NCBI RefSeq assembly: GCF_030068445.1 | Contig: NZ_JAQPOK010000111.1 | Coordinates: 1 to 64,000, forward strand | Origin: Roseofilum halophilum BLCC-M91 | GTDB taxonomy: Bacteria; Cyanobacteriota; Cyanobacteriia; Cyanobacteriales; Desertifilaceae | Length of the DNA stretch: 64,000 nucleotides | Reading direction: 5' to 3' | Part shown: in pieces, positions 52,185 to 60,855 of the stretch | Layout: each line of letters opens with the position of its first letter | Position numbering within the stretch: the stretch's first letter is position 1 | Notes under the pieces: generated by a model | Seen by the model: only the letters and a program-made list of their open reading frames with translations | Told to the model about the DNA's origin: nothing | Databases searched by the model: none | Program-made: the position numbers and the translations under genes

Positions 52185-55100
52185 ATGTCTGTATCTAAAC
52201 CCGTTGCCTTCCTATCCACCGTCCTCGTCAGCCTTTCTCCCCTATCAAGCCTCGCCCAACCCATCATCCCCGCAGCCGACGGTACGGGAACCCAAATCAC
52301 GCCCCAAGGCAACCAATTCAACATTCAGGGGGGACAACTCAGCACAGATGGGGCAAACCTATTCCACAGCTTCGAGCAATTTGGACTCAACCAAAATCAA
52401 ATTGCCAACTTTTTAGCCAACCCCAATCTTCACAATATTTTAGGTCGCATAGTTGGGGGGAGTCCATCGTTTATTGATGGCTTGATTCAAGTCACAGGGG
52501 GTTCTCCCAATCTATATTTAATGAATCCAGCCGGAATGGTCTTCGGGCCGAATGCTTCTTTGAATGTTCCCGCATCCTTTAACGCTTCTACGGCTAATGC
52601 GATCGGTTTTGGTGACAATGCTTGGTTTAATGCCACAGGTGAGAATAACTATAGCGCCCTCTTGGGCAATCCCACCAGCTTTGCTTTTATTACCCCTCAA
52701 CCCGGCAGTATTGTTAATTTAGGCACATTGGCGGTTGAGAGTGGAGCAGATTTAACCTTGTTAGGGGGGAATGTACTGAGTCCGGGGACGTTATCTGCGC
52801 CGGACGGGAATCTCACCGTCGCGGCAGTTCCTGGGGAAAGTTTGGTTCGTCTGTCCCAAGCGGGAAACCTGTTAAGCCTGGAGTTTCAACCCCTATCGGC
52901 TGAGAGTGGGATTAATCCGTCTAATGTTCCCATTACCACGCTACCCGGTTTGTTGACGGGAGGGGGGGTTGCCGAAGGGTTAGCCACGGGAGTCACAGTT
53001 GAAAATGGTCAACTGTATTTAGCCGGTTCGGGCTTTAGTGTGGAAAATGGCGATATTGTGGCGAGAGACGTGAGCGCGGGAAATGCGACTCTGGCGGCTC
53101 ATCGGAATTTAACGTTAGTGGAAAGTCGGTTAGAAACGGGAAATAATTTAACGTTAGCCGCCGGAAATGCGGTGCAAATTCGCGATAGTATTGCTAATCC
53201 TTTTATCGCCCATGCTGGCGGAGATTTGACTATTCAGGGCAATCAATTAATTGATATTTTGGCGCTCAATCATCCCGAAACGCCCTTTCAAAGTGGTGGC
53301 AACTTAACCTTAATGAGCGATGGTTTGATTTCTGGGGATGCTCACTATGCCTCTGGGGGCAATTTCCAGATGCTCACCACCGAAGGACAACCGGGAACGT
53401 TTGTCAGTTTCTTTGACCCCATTATTAGCGCTGATGGTGATGTGACGTTTGGGGATTATAGTGGAGTAGCGCTCAAGGTTGAAGCGACGGGAAGTATTAC
53501 TGGGGGAGATATTACGATTACCGGGCCGGATACGCCTGCTTCTATTCCGGCAACTGACCCTCATTTTACATTATTAACCACGGAAAGAGCCTTAATTCTG
53601 CAAGCGGGGAAAACGTCTTTAGATAATGCTCCTCCCAATTTGACTTCAAGTTTAACTGAAGGAGGAGCGACTTTTACTTTAGGAAGTCCAGCTACCAGCC
53701 CTGGAACTATTCAAGTAGAAAATATTGATACCAGTAATTCTTCAGGTCAGGGAGGGCGTGTAATTGTAGAGGCAACTGGTGATGTTAATATAGCCAATAT
53801 ACTGACAGAAGGAAATCCAGGTGGAGGTAATATTGAAATTACTAGCCAAGGCAGTATTAATTCTGTTGGTGATTTCTCGTCATTCTCTAGCGGAGCTAAT
53901 GGTAGAGGCGGTAACATTACCCTTGAAGCCAGAGATAACATTAACGTTCCAGGCATCACTACAGGAGGTTCTGCTGCCTTAAGTGGTGGTGATGTTCTCT
54001 TGACAACAACCAACGGAAATATTGAAGTAGGTCGTATAGGGACAAGCGCTTTAGAATCTGGAAAGGTTGAGATTCGCAGTGGTGGTCTTGTTACTATGCA
54101 GGGTATTGTGACATCCTCGCAAGATGGAAGCGGGAATTTTATTGGACTTGGAACTTTAGCATCAGGAAGTATTGATATTGAAGCCAATGGTGACATTAAT
54201 ATTAATCAAGGTATAGCTTCATCTATTTTTGAGCCTAATCCTGGAGAAAATGCTGGCAGTAGTGGCTCTGTAACTCTCACTTCTAATGATGGCAATGTTA
54301 CGCTAAATTCTATATTCACCAGTTCGATCACTCTATTTGGACAAACTGGTGATGGAGGTTCAGTAGAAGTTAATGCTCCAAATGGGAGTATTTTCATTCT
54401 CGATCAAATCCAGTCAAGGTCATCAGCGGCACAAGGAGTAAATGCGAATTCAGCAGCAGATGCCGGTCAAGGTGGTGATGTCACCTTAAGAGCTAGAGAC
54501 GATATTTTCATTGATTCAATAGACACTCCTTCTTTTAGTAGTTTGGGTAACACTGGCAATGGTGGAGATGTTAGAGTTACCAGCACAGCAGGTGCAATTC
54601 GTATGGTTGGTATTTTCACTAACGCAAGTGTAATTCGTCTATTTGGCAGCAATGCAAATTCTCTTTCCACTGGAAATGCAGGGAGGGCAGGGGAAGTCAA
54701 TCTGAATGCTGCTACAGGAATTAATATTATAGGGGGTATAGAAGCGAGTTCTTCAACTGCCTCTGGCAATACCGGTGGTGGTAGCCCCATTATTTTGGAA
54801 ACAACCAATGGTAATGTCACTGTAGGTTCTATAATCGCAGGTTCGCAAAGTGTCTCTGGACAAGTTGGTGATGGAGGGCCAATAGAAGTTAATGCTGAAA
54901 ATGGCAGTATTACTATCAATAATCGAATTTTGTCAGGCTCACTAGCACAATTTCAAGGAGATTCTGGTGAAGGTGGTGATGTCACTTTAAGAGCTAGAGA
55001 TAATATCGTAACCGGTGAAATATTCACACAATCTCTTTTGGATGAAGCTTTCGCTTTTCCTTTTGGTATACCTGGTTCAGGCACAGGTGGCAGCATTACT

Positions 55101-57194
55101 TTAAATTCAACGAACGGAAGTATTACTACTCAAGATATTGATAGTAGAGGATTAAATGCTGGGAATGTGACCCTAAACGCACAAGAAGCGATTCAAGTCG
55201 ATTCTATTCAAGCTGAAGGGGGAACAGGAACTGGCGGCACTGTTGATATCACCACTTCAGATGTTTTTCGTGCCACGGAAACATTCACCACCAACAATGT
55301 AGAAGCCAGCATTTCTGCCCTAGCCGATACAGACAATGGCAGTATTATCATCCGTCAAGGAAGGCCGGGTTTAGAGACTCCCTTCATCATTGGCGATGCC
55401 ACCACCAATGGTACAGCCGGAAACATTGTTGGCGGCAGCGATAACCAACTTTCTGCCCAAGAAATCCGAGGCACTTTTACCCAAGGCAATATCACCATCG
55501 AAAACTCGGCAGGGACATCAACCCCAACCCCGACTCCAACGCCAACCCCAACGCCACCAGAGGTAGAACCAACGCCAGTACCAACACCCACACCAGCGCC
55601 AACGCCAACACCAGAACCACCTCCAACACCAGAACCACCCCCAATACCAGAACTCCCCCCAACGCCAGAACTCCCAACTCCAGCACCAGTTCCAGCACCC
55701 GCGCCAGCACCTGCGCCCGCGCCCGCACCTGCGCCCGCGCCCGCACCCGCACCTGCACCCGCGCCCGCGCCAGCACCCGCGCCTGCACCTCCCCCCCCTG
55801 CGGAACCTGCGGAATCTACCGAACCTGTCTTGAACAATGAAAATGAAAATACAGTTGCCAGGGATATCACGACCACAGACATAGAAACGGAAAACTTACA
55901 AGTTGATTTGCCCAACCTGAACGAAACCACTACCACCACTCTCGATACCGTGGTTGCAGGCTTAGATGAACCCTTGAGCCAACAATTCACCCAAGCATTA
56001 GGCATTGAGGGCGGCTCAATTGTCACCTTGGCAGAAGCCCAAGCCAGTTTAGCCAGTATCCAAGCGGCAACCGGAGTCAAACCCGCCGTCGTTTATGCTC
56101 TGTTTAATCCCCAAACTATTCCCGGTGTTGCCAGCGCCAAAACCTTAATCCCCAGGGACAGCGATGAACTGGAACTGGTGATGGTGACAGCAGAGGGGGA
56201 ACCGATTCAAAAACGGGTTCCTGGAGCAACCAGAGCCAAGGTACTGCAACTAGCCAACCGCTTCTATCAACAAGTCTCTGACCCCAATCAACTCAATAGC
56301 AACGCTTATTTAACCTCTGCTCAACAACTCTATCAACTGCTGATTGCGCCCATTGAAGCGGACTTAGAAGCTCAAGGTATCGAAAATATTGCCTTTGCCA
56401 TGGATGTGGGGTTGCGCCTCACTCCCTTAGCGGCGCTCCATGATGGTCAACAGTTCCTCGTGGAAAACTACAATGTGGGCTTAATTCCCAGCTTGTCCCT
56501 CACCAGCACCGAGTATGTCGATATCAAAACTGCCCCCGTCTTAGCCATGGGAGCGTCCGAGTTTTCCGCCGAGCAAAGCCAATCTGCTTTACCAGCCGCC
56601 GGAATTGAAGTGAGACAGATTGCCGAAGAATTGCGTCAAGGTCGAGTGCTGCTCAATGAAGAGTTTACCTTGGATAACGTCCGCTCCCAACGGGAACAGT
56701 TCTCTATCGTCCACCTCGCCACTCACGCCGACTTCCAACCCGGAGATTTGAACAATACCTATATTCAGTTATGGGACGAAAAACTCGGTTTTAATGAATT
56801 GCGGCAACTGCAACTCGATAGTCCCTCCGTAGAATTAATGGTACTGTCCGCTTGTCGCAGTGCCTTTGGTGACGAACAAGCTGAATTGGGCTTTGCGGGA
56901 TTAGCCGTCCAAGCTGGAGTCAAAACAGCCGTTGCCAGTCTCTGGTATGTCGGCGACACGGGAACCCTAGGCTTGATGAGCGAATTTTACCGCCAATTGA
57001 CCACGGCTCCGATTAAAGCCGAAGCCATGCGCCAAGCGCAACTGGGGATGATTCAAGGCAATATTCGCGCCGAAAATGGAGAAATTATCACCCCGGAAGG
57101 CAATATACCCCTTCCCTCGGCAACCGGTGTTCAGGAAGATTTATCCCATCCCTTCTATTGGTCAGCGTTTACCATGATTGGCAGTCCTTGGTAA
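52185..57194 (+). CDS. Two-partner-secretion exoprotein fused to a CHAT protease
   Basis: A 1669-residue protein from ATG 52185 (AGGAG 9 bases upstream). There is a signal peptide to about 25. A filamentous haemagglutinin-type TPS domain spans about 28-280 (GNQFNIQGGQLSTDGANLFH, FLANPNLHNILGRIVGGSPS, LYLMNPAGMVFGPNASLNVP). A beta-helix of Gly/Asn/Thr-rich repeats spans about 280-1110. A long Pro-rich linker follows (about 1112-1206, mostly (AP)n). A CHAT caspase-like domain spans about 1330-1665 with H1514 (VHLATHADF) and C1557 (VLSACRSAFG), both present. CHAT peptidases include separase-like and CRISPR-linked caspase-like enzymes. Here the fusion implies export through a TpsB pore, and a suitable one lies at 58763-60604. 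Confidence 0.92.
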   Translation: MSVSKPVAFLSTVLVSLSPLSSLAQPIIPAADGTGTQITPQGNQFNIQGGQLSTDGANLFHSFEQFGLNQNQIANFLANPNLHNILGRIVGGSPSFIDGLIQVTGGSPNLYLMNPAGMVFGPNASLNVPASFNASTANAIGFGDNAWFNATGENNYSALLGNPTSFAFITPQPGSIVNLGTLAVESGADLTLLGGNVLSPGTLSAPDGNLTVAAVPGESLVRLSQAGNLLSLEFQPLSAESGINPSNVPITTLPGLLTGGGVAEGLATGVTVENGQLYLAGSGFSVENGDIVARDVSAGNATLAAHRNLTLVESRLETGNNLTLAAGNAVQIRDSIANPFIAHAGGDLTIQGNQLIDILALNHPETPFQSGGNLTLMSDGLISGDAHYASGGNFQMLTTEGQPGTFVSFFDPIISADGDVTFGDYSGVALKVEATGSITGGDITITGPDTPASIPATDPHFTLLTTERALILQAGKTSLDNAPPNLTSSLTEGGATFTLGSPATSPGTIQVENIDTSNSSGQGGRVIVEATGDVNIANILTEGNPGGGNIEITSQGSINSVGDFSSFSSGANGRGGNITLEARDNINVPGITTGGSAALSGGDVLLTTTNGNIEVGRIGTSALESGKVEIRSGGLVTMQGIVTSSQDGSGNFIGLGTLASGSIDIEANGDININQGIASSIFEPNPGENAGSSGSVTLTSNDGNVTLNSIFTSSITLFGQTGDGGSVEVNAPNGSIFILDQIQSRSSAAQGVNANSAADAGQGGDVTLRARDDIFIDSIDTPSFSSLGNTGNGGDVRVTSTAGAIRMVGIFTNASVIRLFGSNANSLSTGNAGRAGEVNLNAATGINIIGGIEASSSTASGNTGGGSPIILETTNGNVTVGSIIAGSQSVSGQVGDGGPIEVNAENGSITINNRILSGSLAQFQGDSGEGGDVTLRARDNIVTGEIFTQSLLDEAFAFPFGIPGSGTGGSITLNSTNGSITTQDIDSRGLNAGNVTLNAQEAIQVDSIQAEGGTGTGGTVDITTSDVFRATETFTTNNVEASISALADTDNGSIIIRQGRPGLETPFIIGDATTNGTAGNIVGGSDNQLSAQEIRGTFTQGNITIENSAGTSTPTPTPTPTPTPPEVEPTPVPTPTPAPTPTPEPPPTPEPPPIPELPPTPELPTPAPVPAPAPAPAPAPAPAPAPAPAPAPAPAPAPAPAPPPPAEPAESTEPVLNNENENTVARDITTTDIETENLQVDLPNLNETTTTTLDTVVAGLDEPLSQQFTQALGIEGGSIVTLAEAQASLASIQAATGVKPAVVYALFNPQTIPGVASAKTLIPRDSDELELVMVTAEGEPIQKRVPGATRAKVLQLANRFYQQVSDPNQLNSNAYLTSAQQLYQLLIAPIEADLEAQGIENIAFAMDVGLRLTPLAALHDGQQFLVENYNVGLIPSLSLTSTEYVDIKTAPVLAMGASEFSAEQSQSALPAAGIEVRQIAEELRQGRVLLNEEFTLDNVRSQREQFSIVHLATHADFQPGDLNNTYIQLWDEKLGFNELRQLQLDSPSVELMVLSACRSAFGDEQAELGFAGLAVQAGVKTAVASLWYVGDTGTLGLMSEFYRQLTTAPIKAEAMRQAQLGMIQGNIRAENGEIITPEGNIPLPSATGVQEDLSHPFYWSAFTMIGSPW

Positions 57195-57210
57195 GTATAC
57201 CCATCAATCC

Positions 57211-57487
57211 GTAGGGGCGGGTTTTTCAACCATTTAGAAATCCCACCAATAACCTTCGTGAACCCGCCCAACCCGATGTCGATATGATCATTTCTGGTGG
57301 GTTATCGGTGGGGTGGGGGCGGGTTTAGGGGGTTGTTTTGGTAAGTGCATTAGCGTAGTGGACTGTTTCAGCTACAATAGGGCTTTGTTTGTAGTAAGCA
57401 CGAAGAGTGCTTAAAAGCCTAGCTAGAGAGGGCTGAAGCCCTCACTACAAACAAAATCTAATGCACCAAATTAGATGAAACAGTCCA
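57211..57487. repeat. Repeat-filled gap after the CHAT gene
   Basis: Holds a degenerate 62-bp element (57211-57272) and a solo arm (57313-57327). An inverted-repeat region also lies here: TTTGTTTGTAGT (57384-57395) with ACTACAAACAAA (57444-57455), GTGCATTAG (57345-57353) with CTAATGCAC (57458-57466), and TGGACTGTTTCA (57359-57370) with TGAAACAGTCCA (57476-57487). The last two pairs interleave rather than nest. No gene in 57195-57510. Confidence 0.85.
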
Positions 57488-57510
57488 GTAGGATGTAAAT
57501 AGTCTCCCCT

Positions 57511-57894
57511 TTAAATCAACTCAGATTCCATAAAATCTATAAATTCCAAAATATTTCGAGACTGTCCGGGTTCAACATTCGTTTCCGAGCCAATATGAAT
57601 ATGATGGGGAAAGTTGGGTAAATCGGGAAAATGCTTGACACTATCCCAGCGTTTTCTGAGAACTTGTTTTGATGCATTCATCCATTGGTAACGATAATCT
57701 AAGGTTAAGAGCTGGTTATCTTGAAGTGTGAATGATTCAGCAATTTCCAAGAAATCAGTGTTCATTAGGGTCAATCTAGCCCGAAAATAGCCCCGATTTA
57801 GTAGAATTCGTTCATCAATAATCTCAGTCACAGTCATAATTGGACTGCCAGATAGTTTTGCCTTAATATCAGAAATATATTGCTCTAAACTCAT
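57511..57894 (-). CDS. TumE-like toxin (DUF6516)
   Basis: A 127-residue protein from ATG 57894: MSLEQYISDIKAKLSGSPIM, GYFRARLTLMNTDFLEIAES, YRYQWMNASKQVLRKRWDSV, FPHHIHIGSETNVEPGQSRN. The pattern YRYQW...KRWDN/S...HHIH matches TumE-type (DUF6516) TA proteins. Second gene of a two-gene module; a TTG start at 57903 would overlap the upstream stop. Activity of the family is not well defined. Confidence 0.78.
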   Translation of the reverse strand: MSLEQYISDIKAKLSGSPIMTVTEIIDERILLNRGYFRARLTLMNTDFLEIAESFTLQDNQLLTLDYRYQWMNASKQVLRKRWDSVKHFPDLPNFPHHIHIGSETNVEPGQSRNILEFIDFMESELI

Positions 57895-57899
57895 AAACC

Positions 57900-58175
57900 T
57901 CAAGACACTTCAACTTGTGCAGCAGTTAACATTTCATGATAAGTATTCCATTCAAAAAAATCACTCGAATCTTGAAGGTGTCCCGATTGAAATCGATGGT
58001 AAAATACATCCGAAGGCATCTGGTACTTATCTTCAAATTCTTTGACTTTACCTTCTAAATCTTTGATTTGTTTGGCTAGAGAAAATCGTCTAATTTCACG
58101 TTCTAAATATTGCTGCTCTTCATCGGAGAGCGAGGTTATGATTTGTACTAAAGACTGGACTAATTTGTGATTCAT
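57900..58175 (-). CDS. Antitoxin-like partner of the TumE protein
   Basis: A 91-residue helical protein: MNHKLVQSLVQIITSLSDEE, QQYLEREIRRFSLAKQIKDL, EGKVKEFEDKYQMPSDVFYH, then SSDFFEWNTYHEML. The segment MPSDVFYHRFQSGxxxDSxDFFEW resembles cyanobacterial antitoxin-like proteins encoded before TumE genes. Its stop touches the toxin's possible TTG start. Confidence 0.72.
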   Translation of the reverse strand: MNHKLVQSLVQIITSLSDEEQQYLEREIRRFSLAKQIKDLEGKVKEFEDKYQMPSDVFYHRFQSGHLQDSSDFFEWNTYHEMLTAAQVEVS

Positions 58176-58297
58176 AGGATACCTCTGGATTCATGGTAAT
58201 ACGAGAAATTTTGGTCTTTATCTTTGAATAGAGCAACTCAAAATCCCATGTCAAAGATCGTCATATTGGGAGTGTATCCCCTATGATGTCCCAGGGG

Positions 58298-58360
58298 TTG
58301 GGGGCAGGTTTACAAAAGTTATTGGTTGGCAATGGGGGATATGGGAAAACCTGCCCCTAC
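58298..58360. repeat. 62/63-bp element, intergenic copy
   Basis: Arms GGGGGCAGGTTTAC and GAAAACCTGCCCCTAC. It ends 5 bases before the stop of the next minus-strand gene. Its centre (TTATTGGTTGGCAATGGGGG, then ATATGGG) is similar to that of the copy at 58664-58726, so these two are close relatives. Confidence 0.85.
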
Positions 58361-58365
58361 GATAT

Positions 58366-58608
58366 TTATGCTTCTTTATAATCAGTAGAAAGGCTGGGTT
58401 CTGCACTGATGCAACCAATTAACTCAGATTCTTTGAGAATGTCTAAGGTACTCAATTGATGATTCGGGACTTCACCTGAATTGATAGCTCGTTTTTCTGG
58501 TGTTGAATAGCGCTTTTTTAATAGATTGATAAAATCCAAGAGTAAGGTTTGCGCTTCTTCCGGCAATTCATTAATGTCTGTCTGGATTTGTTGGATATCA
58601 AGCATCAT
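58366..58608 (-). CDS. DUF2281/VapB-like antitoxin, apparently orphan
   Basis: An 80-residue protein: MMLDIQQIQTDINELPEEAQ, TLLLDFINLLKKRYSTPEKR, ending ILKESELIGCISAEPSLSTD. The helical LPEEAQxxLLDFIxxLKKRY is typical of DUF2281-type antitoxins, whose C-terminus often carries 'ES.L.G' before a PIN toxin gene. Here no toxin follows; a 62-bp element and then the TumE module follow instead. A solitary antitoxin is likely. Confidence 0.72.
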   Translation of the reverse strand: MMLDIQQIQTDINELPEEAQTLLLDFINLLKKRYSTPEKRAINSGEVPNHQLSTLDILKESELIGCISAEPSLSTDYKEA

Positions 58609-58663
58609 CTTCTCCTCAATACAAATTTTAACCTTGCCAGCCCATTACTATGATCGCACAGGG

Positions 58664-58726
58664 ATTGGGGCAGGTTCACAAAGGTTATGGGTGGGTAGTG
58701 GGGGATATGGGTGAACCTGCCCCTAC
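58664..58726. repeat. 62/63-bp element between antitoxin and tpsB
   Basis: Arms TTGGGGCAGGTTCAC and GTGAACCTGCCCCTAC. The centre shares GGTAGTGGGGGATATGGG with the copy at 58298-58360. It ends 36 bases past the convergent end of the transporter gene. Confidence 0.87.
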
Positions 58727-58762
58727 GGTGTTTTCGGTTTGATTGTACCGATTTTTAATGAG

Positions 58763-60604
58763 TTAAAACTGATAACTCAGGCTAAAGTGAAATCCGTTAT
58801 CCTGAAGGTTATTCCGGCGATTGTCTAAGTCAACGATGGGGTAGCCGTAATCTAGGCGCAAATTCAGACCGGGGAAGGGTTGCCAAATCAGCCCTAGTCC
58901 GGTGCTGGCTAAGAAATTTTGCCGGGGCAATTGGTTAGGATTATCTCCGTGATTCCAAACAGCTCCCATATCGATGAAGGGAATTAACTGTAAAACAGTC
59001 CCGTTTTCAGCATTGCGAACCACGGAAATGCGATCTTCAACAGATAACCGAAATCCATTATCACCCGATCGCACATTTTGTCGATAGCCCCGCAAGCTTT
59101 GCCCTCCCCCGATAACAAACTGTTGAGAGGGCAATAAGCTATCGGGGGTGAGCTGTAAATCGCCTTGAACAATCAACAAATGCCGTTCGCCAAAGCGTTG
59201 CAGCCGTTGCACTTGTCCTGACCAACTGAAAAAATGACCATCTGGAATGGAGCCAGAGTTAGAGGTAGCATCGAATAAGCCTGTACCGAGACTAAACTGC
59301 GACCTGAGAGACCAAACCCCGGTGGTATCCCGATAGGTATAATCTTGACCGAACTTAATCACACTGGTATAGGAATTACCATCCTCATCCGGGCCAATTC
59401 CAAACCCAAAGGGATCGTCAAATAAAAACGTTTGCCCCTGTTGATGAGCAAAACCGACGGAAAGGGCAAACTCTTGCTGAAGACTTCTGGCAAGGGGTTG
59501 GCGAAAACTGATTTCATAGAGTTGGGAATTGCCGCTAATATCCAACTCCTCAAAAGGAGACTCGGTAATCTGATTCCAAGTAGGCGAAATTCGCACAGCC
59601 ACCGTGCCATCTTTGGCATTCACCGGAATACGATAGTTAAAGTCTAAAATATCAGCCCCTCCAGTGGTGGTTCGGCTGTAGGACAGATTGATTTCATCTC
59701 CCCATCCCGTTAAATTCCGATACCGCAAACCCATACCATAGCGCTCTGAACCCACGCTAGGGGGAGAATTGTTATCAAAAAACACAACACCACCAAAGGG
59801 CTTGGTTTCGCTCACTCGTACCACTAATACACTTTGCCCGATTTCAGTTCCAGGACGTAAACTGGCTTCTACGCGATCGAATAACGAATTCGTTTGTAAT
59901 AAGCGCAATTCTTCTTCTAGCCGAGGTGAATTCAAGGGCGTATCCGTCGCTGGGGCAATCCGACGGCGAATATAATTGGGGTTGGTTTGACGGTTGCCTT
60001 CAATTTCAATGCGCTCAATACTGCCCTCAATGATGCGGATTTGCACAACCCCATCGGTAATGGGTTGATCGACGAGTAAGGCTCTGGAAGTCAAATACCC
60101 GCGATCGAGATACAGTTGGGTAATGGCTTGGGCTGCTTGTCTGAGTTCTTCTAGGGTAACTGTGCTACCTTCTAAAGGTTGAATAATCGGATCGAATTCA
60201 GTGTTATCAAATAAGGTACTCCCCATGACTTCAATGCGCGTTACTGGAAAACTCATGGAGGGTGCTGGGGGTTGGGGAGTCTCTTCTAAGGGAGGTGGAG
60301 ACAACACTGGTTCGTCCTCTAGGGTTTCGGGAAGAGGTTCTACGGGAGAGGGTTGGGGAAAGCGATCGCGATTGGGATCGGAGGAGGGGATGGGTGGAGG
60401 TTGAGGGGCGGTTTGAGCAACCGGGGAAACTTGACTTTCAATCGAGTCAGGGCGATTCGCTAAAGCTGCTTGATGATAAACCAGGGAAGAAACGGCTAAA
60501 ACCGGTACGATCGGCCACCAAAATTTAGTATATCTGTATTGAGTTCTGAACACTTGACTCTGAAACGCTATGTTCCCTAAAAACATAAGCGGTCTACTCC
60601 TCAC
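58763..60604 (-). CDS. TpsB-type outer-membrane transporter (ShlB/FhaC/HecB family)
   Basis: A 613-residue protein with a signal-like N-terminus (helix near 28-48, PIVPVLAVSSLVYHQAALA) and a Pro-rich linker. Two POTRA domains lie at about 115-195 (FPVTRIEVMGSTLFDNTEFD) and 195-270 (GSIERIEIEGNRQTNPNYIR). A 16-strand barrel follows to the C-terminal F (FHFSLSYQF). The loop-6 motif appears as QSLRGYRQN, the family's (V/I)RG(Y/F). It exports TPS exoproteins across the outer membrane. The CHAT-TPS protein encoded 3.5 kb away is the obvious cargo. Start is GTG 60604 or ATG 60586. Confidence 0.92.
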   Translation of the reverse strand: MRSRPLMFLGNIAFQSQVFRTQYRYTKFWWPIVPVLAVSSLVYHQAALANRPDSIESQVSPVAQTAPQPPPIPSSDPNRDRFPQPSPVEPLPETLEDEPVLSPPPLEETPQPPAPSMSFPVTRIEVMGSTLFDNTEFDPIIQPLEGSTVTLEELRQAAQAITQLYLDRGYLTSRALLVDQPITDGVVQIRIIEGSIERIEIEGNRQTNPNYIRRRIAPATDTPLNSPRLEEELRLLQTNSLFDRVEASLRPGTEIGQSVLVVRVSETKPFGGVVFFDNNSPPSVGSERYGMGLRYRNLTGWGDEINLSYSRTTTGGADILDFNYRIPVNAKDGTVAVRISPTWNQITESPFEELDISGNSQLYEISFRQPLARSLQQEFALSVGFAHQQGQTFLFDDPFGFGIGPDEDGNSYTSVIKFGQDYTYRDTTGVWSLRSQFSLGTGLFDATSNSGSIPDGHFFSWSGQVQRLQRFGERHLLIVQGDLQLTPDSLLPSQQFVIGGGQSLRGYRQNVRSGDNGFRLSVEDRISVVRNAENGTVLQLIPFIDMGAVWNHGDNPNQLPRQNFLASTGLGLIWQPFPGLNLRLDYGYPIVDLDNRRNNLQDNGFHFSLSYQF

Positions 60605-60720
60605 ACTGAATTTTATTAGTCATCAGTATAATAACGTCAGTGCCAGAAATGGCTATGGTGACTGTTCCTGTGCGTTTAGCAATAATGAGTGGGGGAGTAG
60701 GGGAATGGGGAACGATCATA

Positions 60721-60739
60721 TTGGTGTTAAACACTATAA
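60721..60739. promoter_or_regulatory. Candidate NrtR box upstream of nadD
   Basis: TTGGTGTTAAACACTATAA contains the perfect palindrome GTGTTAAACAC. The corresponding site at pncB is 46201-46219. It overlaps TATAAA (60735-60740). NrtR regulators of NAD metabolism bind such palindromes and release on ADP-ribose or NAD derivatives in other bacteria. Assignment rests on the shared sequence and the nrtR gene downstream. Confidence 0.65.
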
Positions 60740-60816
60740 ATTAGGTAGTTTTAGAGGGTGAAAAGAGGTTTAAGCTTAGTTTTTATGCTGTTTGAAGGTG
60801 GTTTTACAAAAAAAAA

Positions 60817-60847
60817 TTGACATTTTTATGGTGTATTGCACTATAAT
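60817..60847 (+). promoter_or_regulatory. Promoter of the nadD-nrtR operon
   Basis: TTGACA (60817-60822) and TATAAT (60842-60847), 19-bp spacer, as in the pncB promoter. Both share TTATGGT in the spacer and AAGGTnGTTTTA upstream. Transcription should start near 60854. Confidence 0.75.
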
Positions 60848-60855
60848 AGAAAGGG

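Noticed and set aside
55355-56080. Minus-strand frame full of GAGAGAG opposite the CHAT gene linker
   Set aside because: It is the complement of the (AP)n coding linker; the plus-strand gene is certain.
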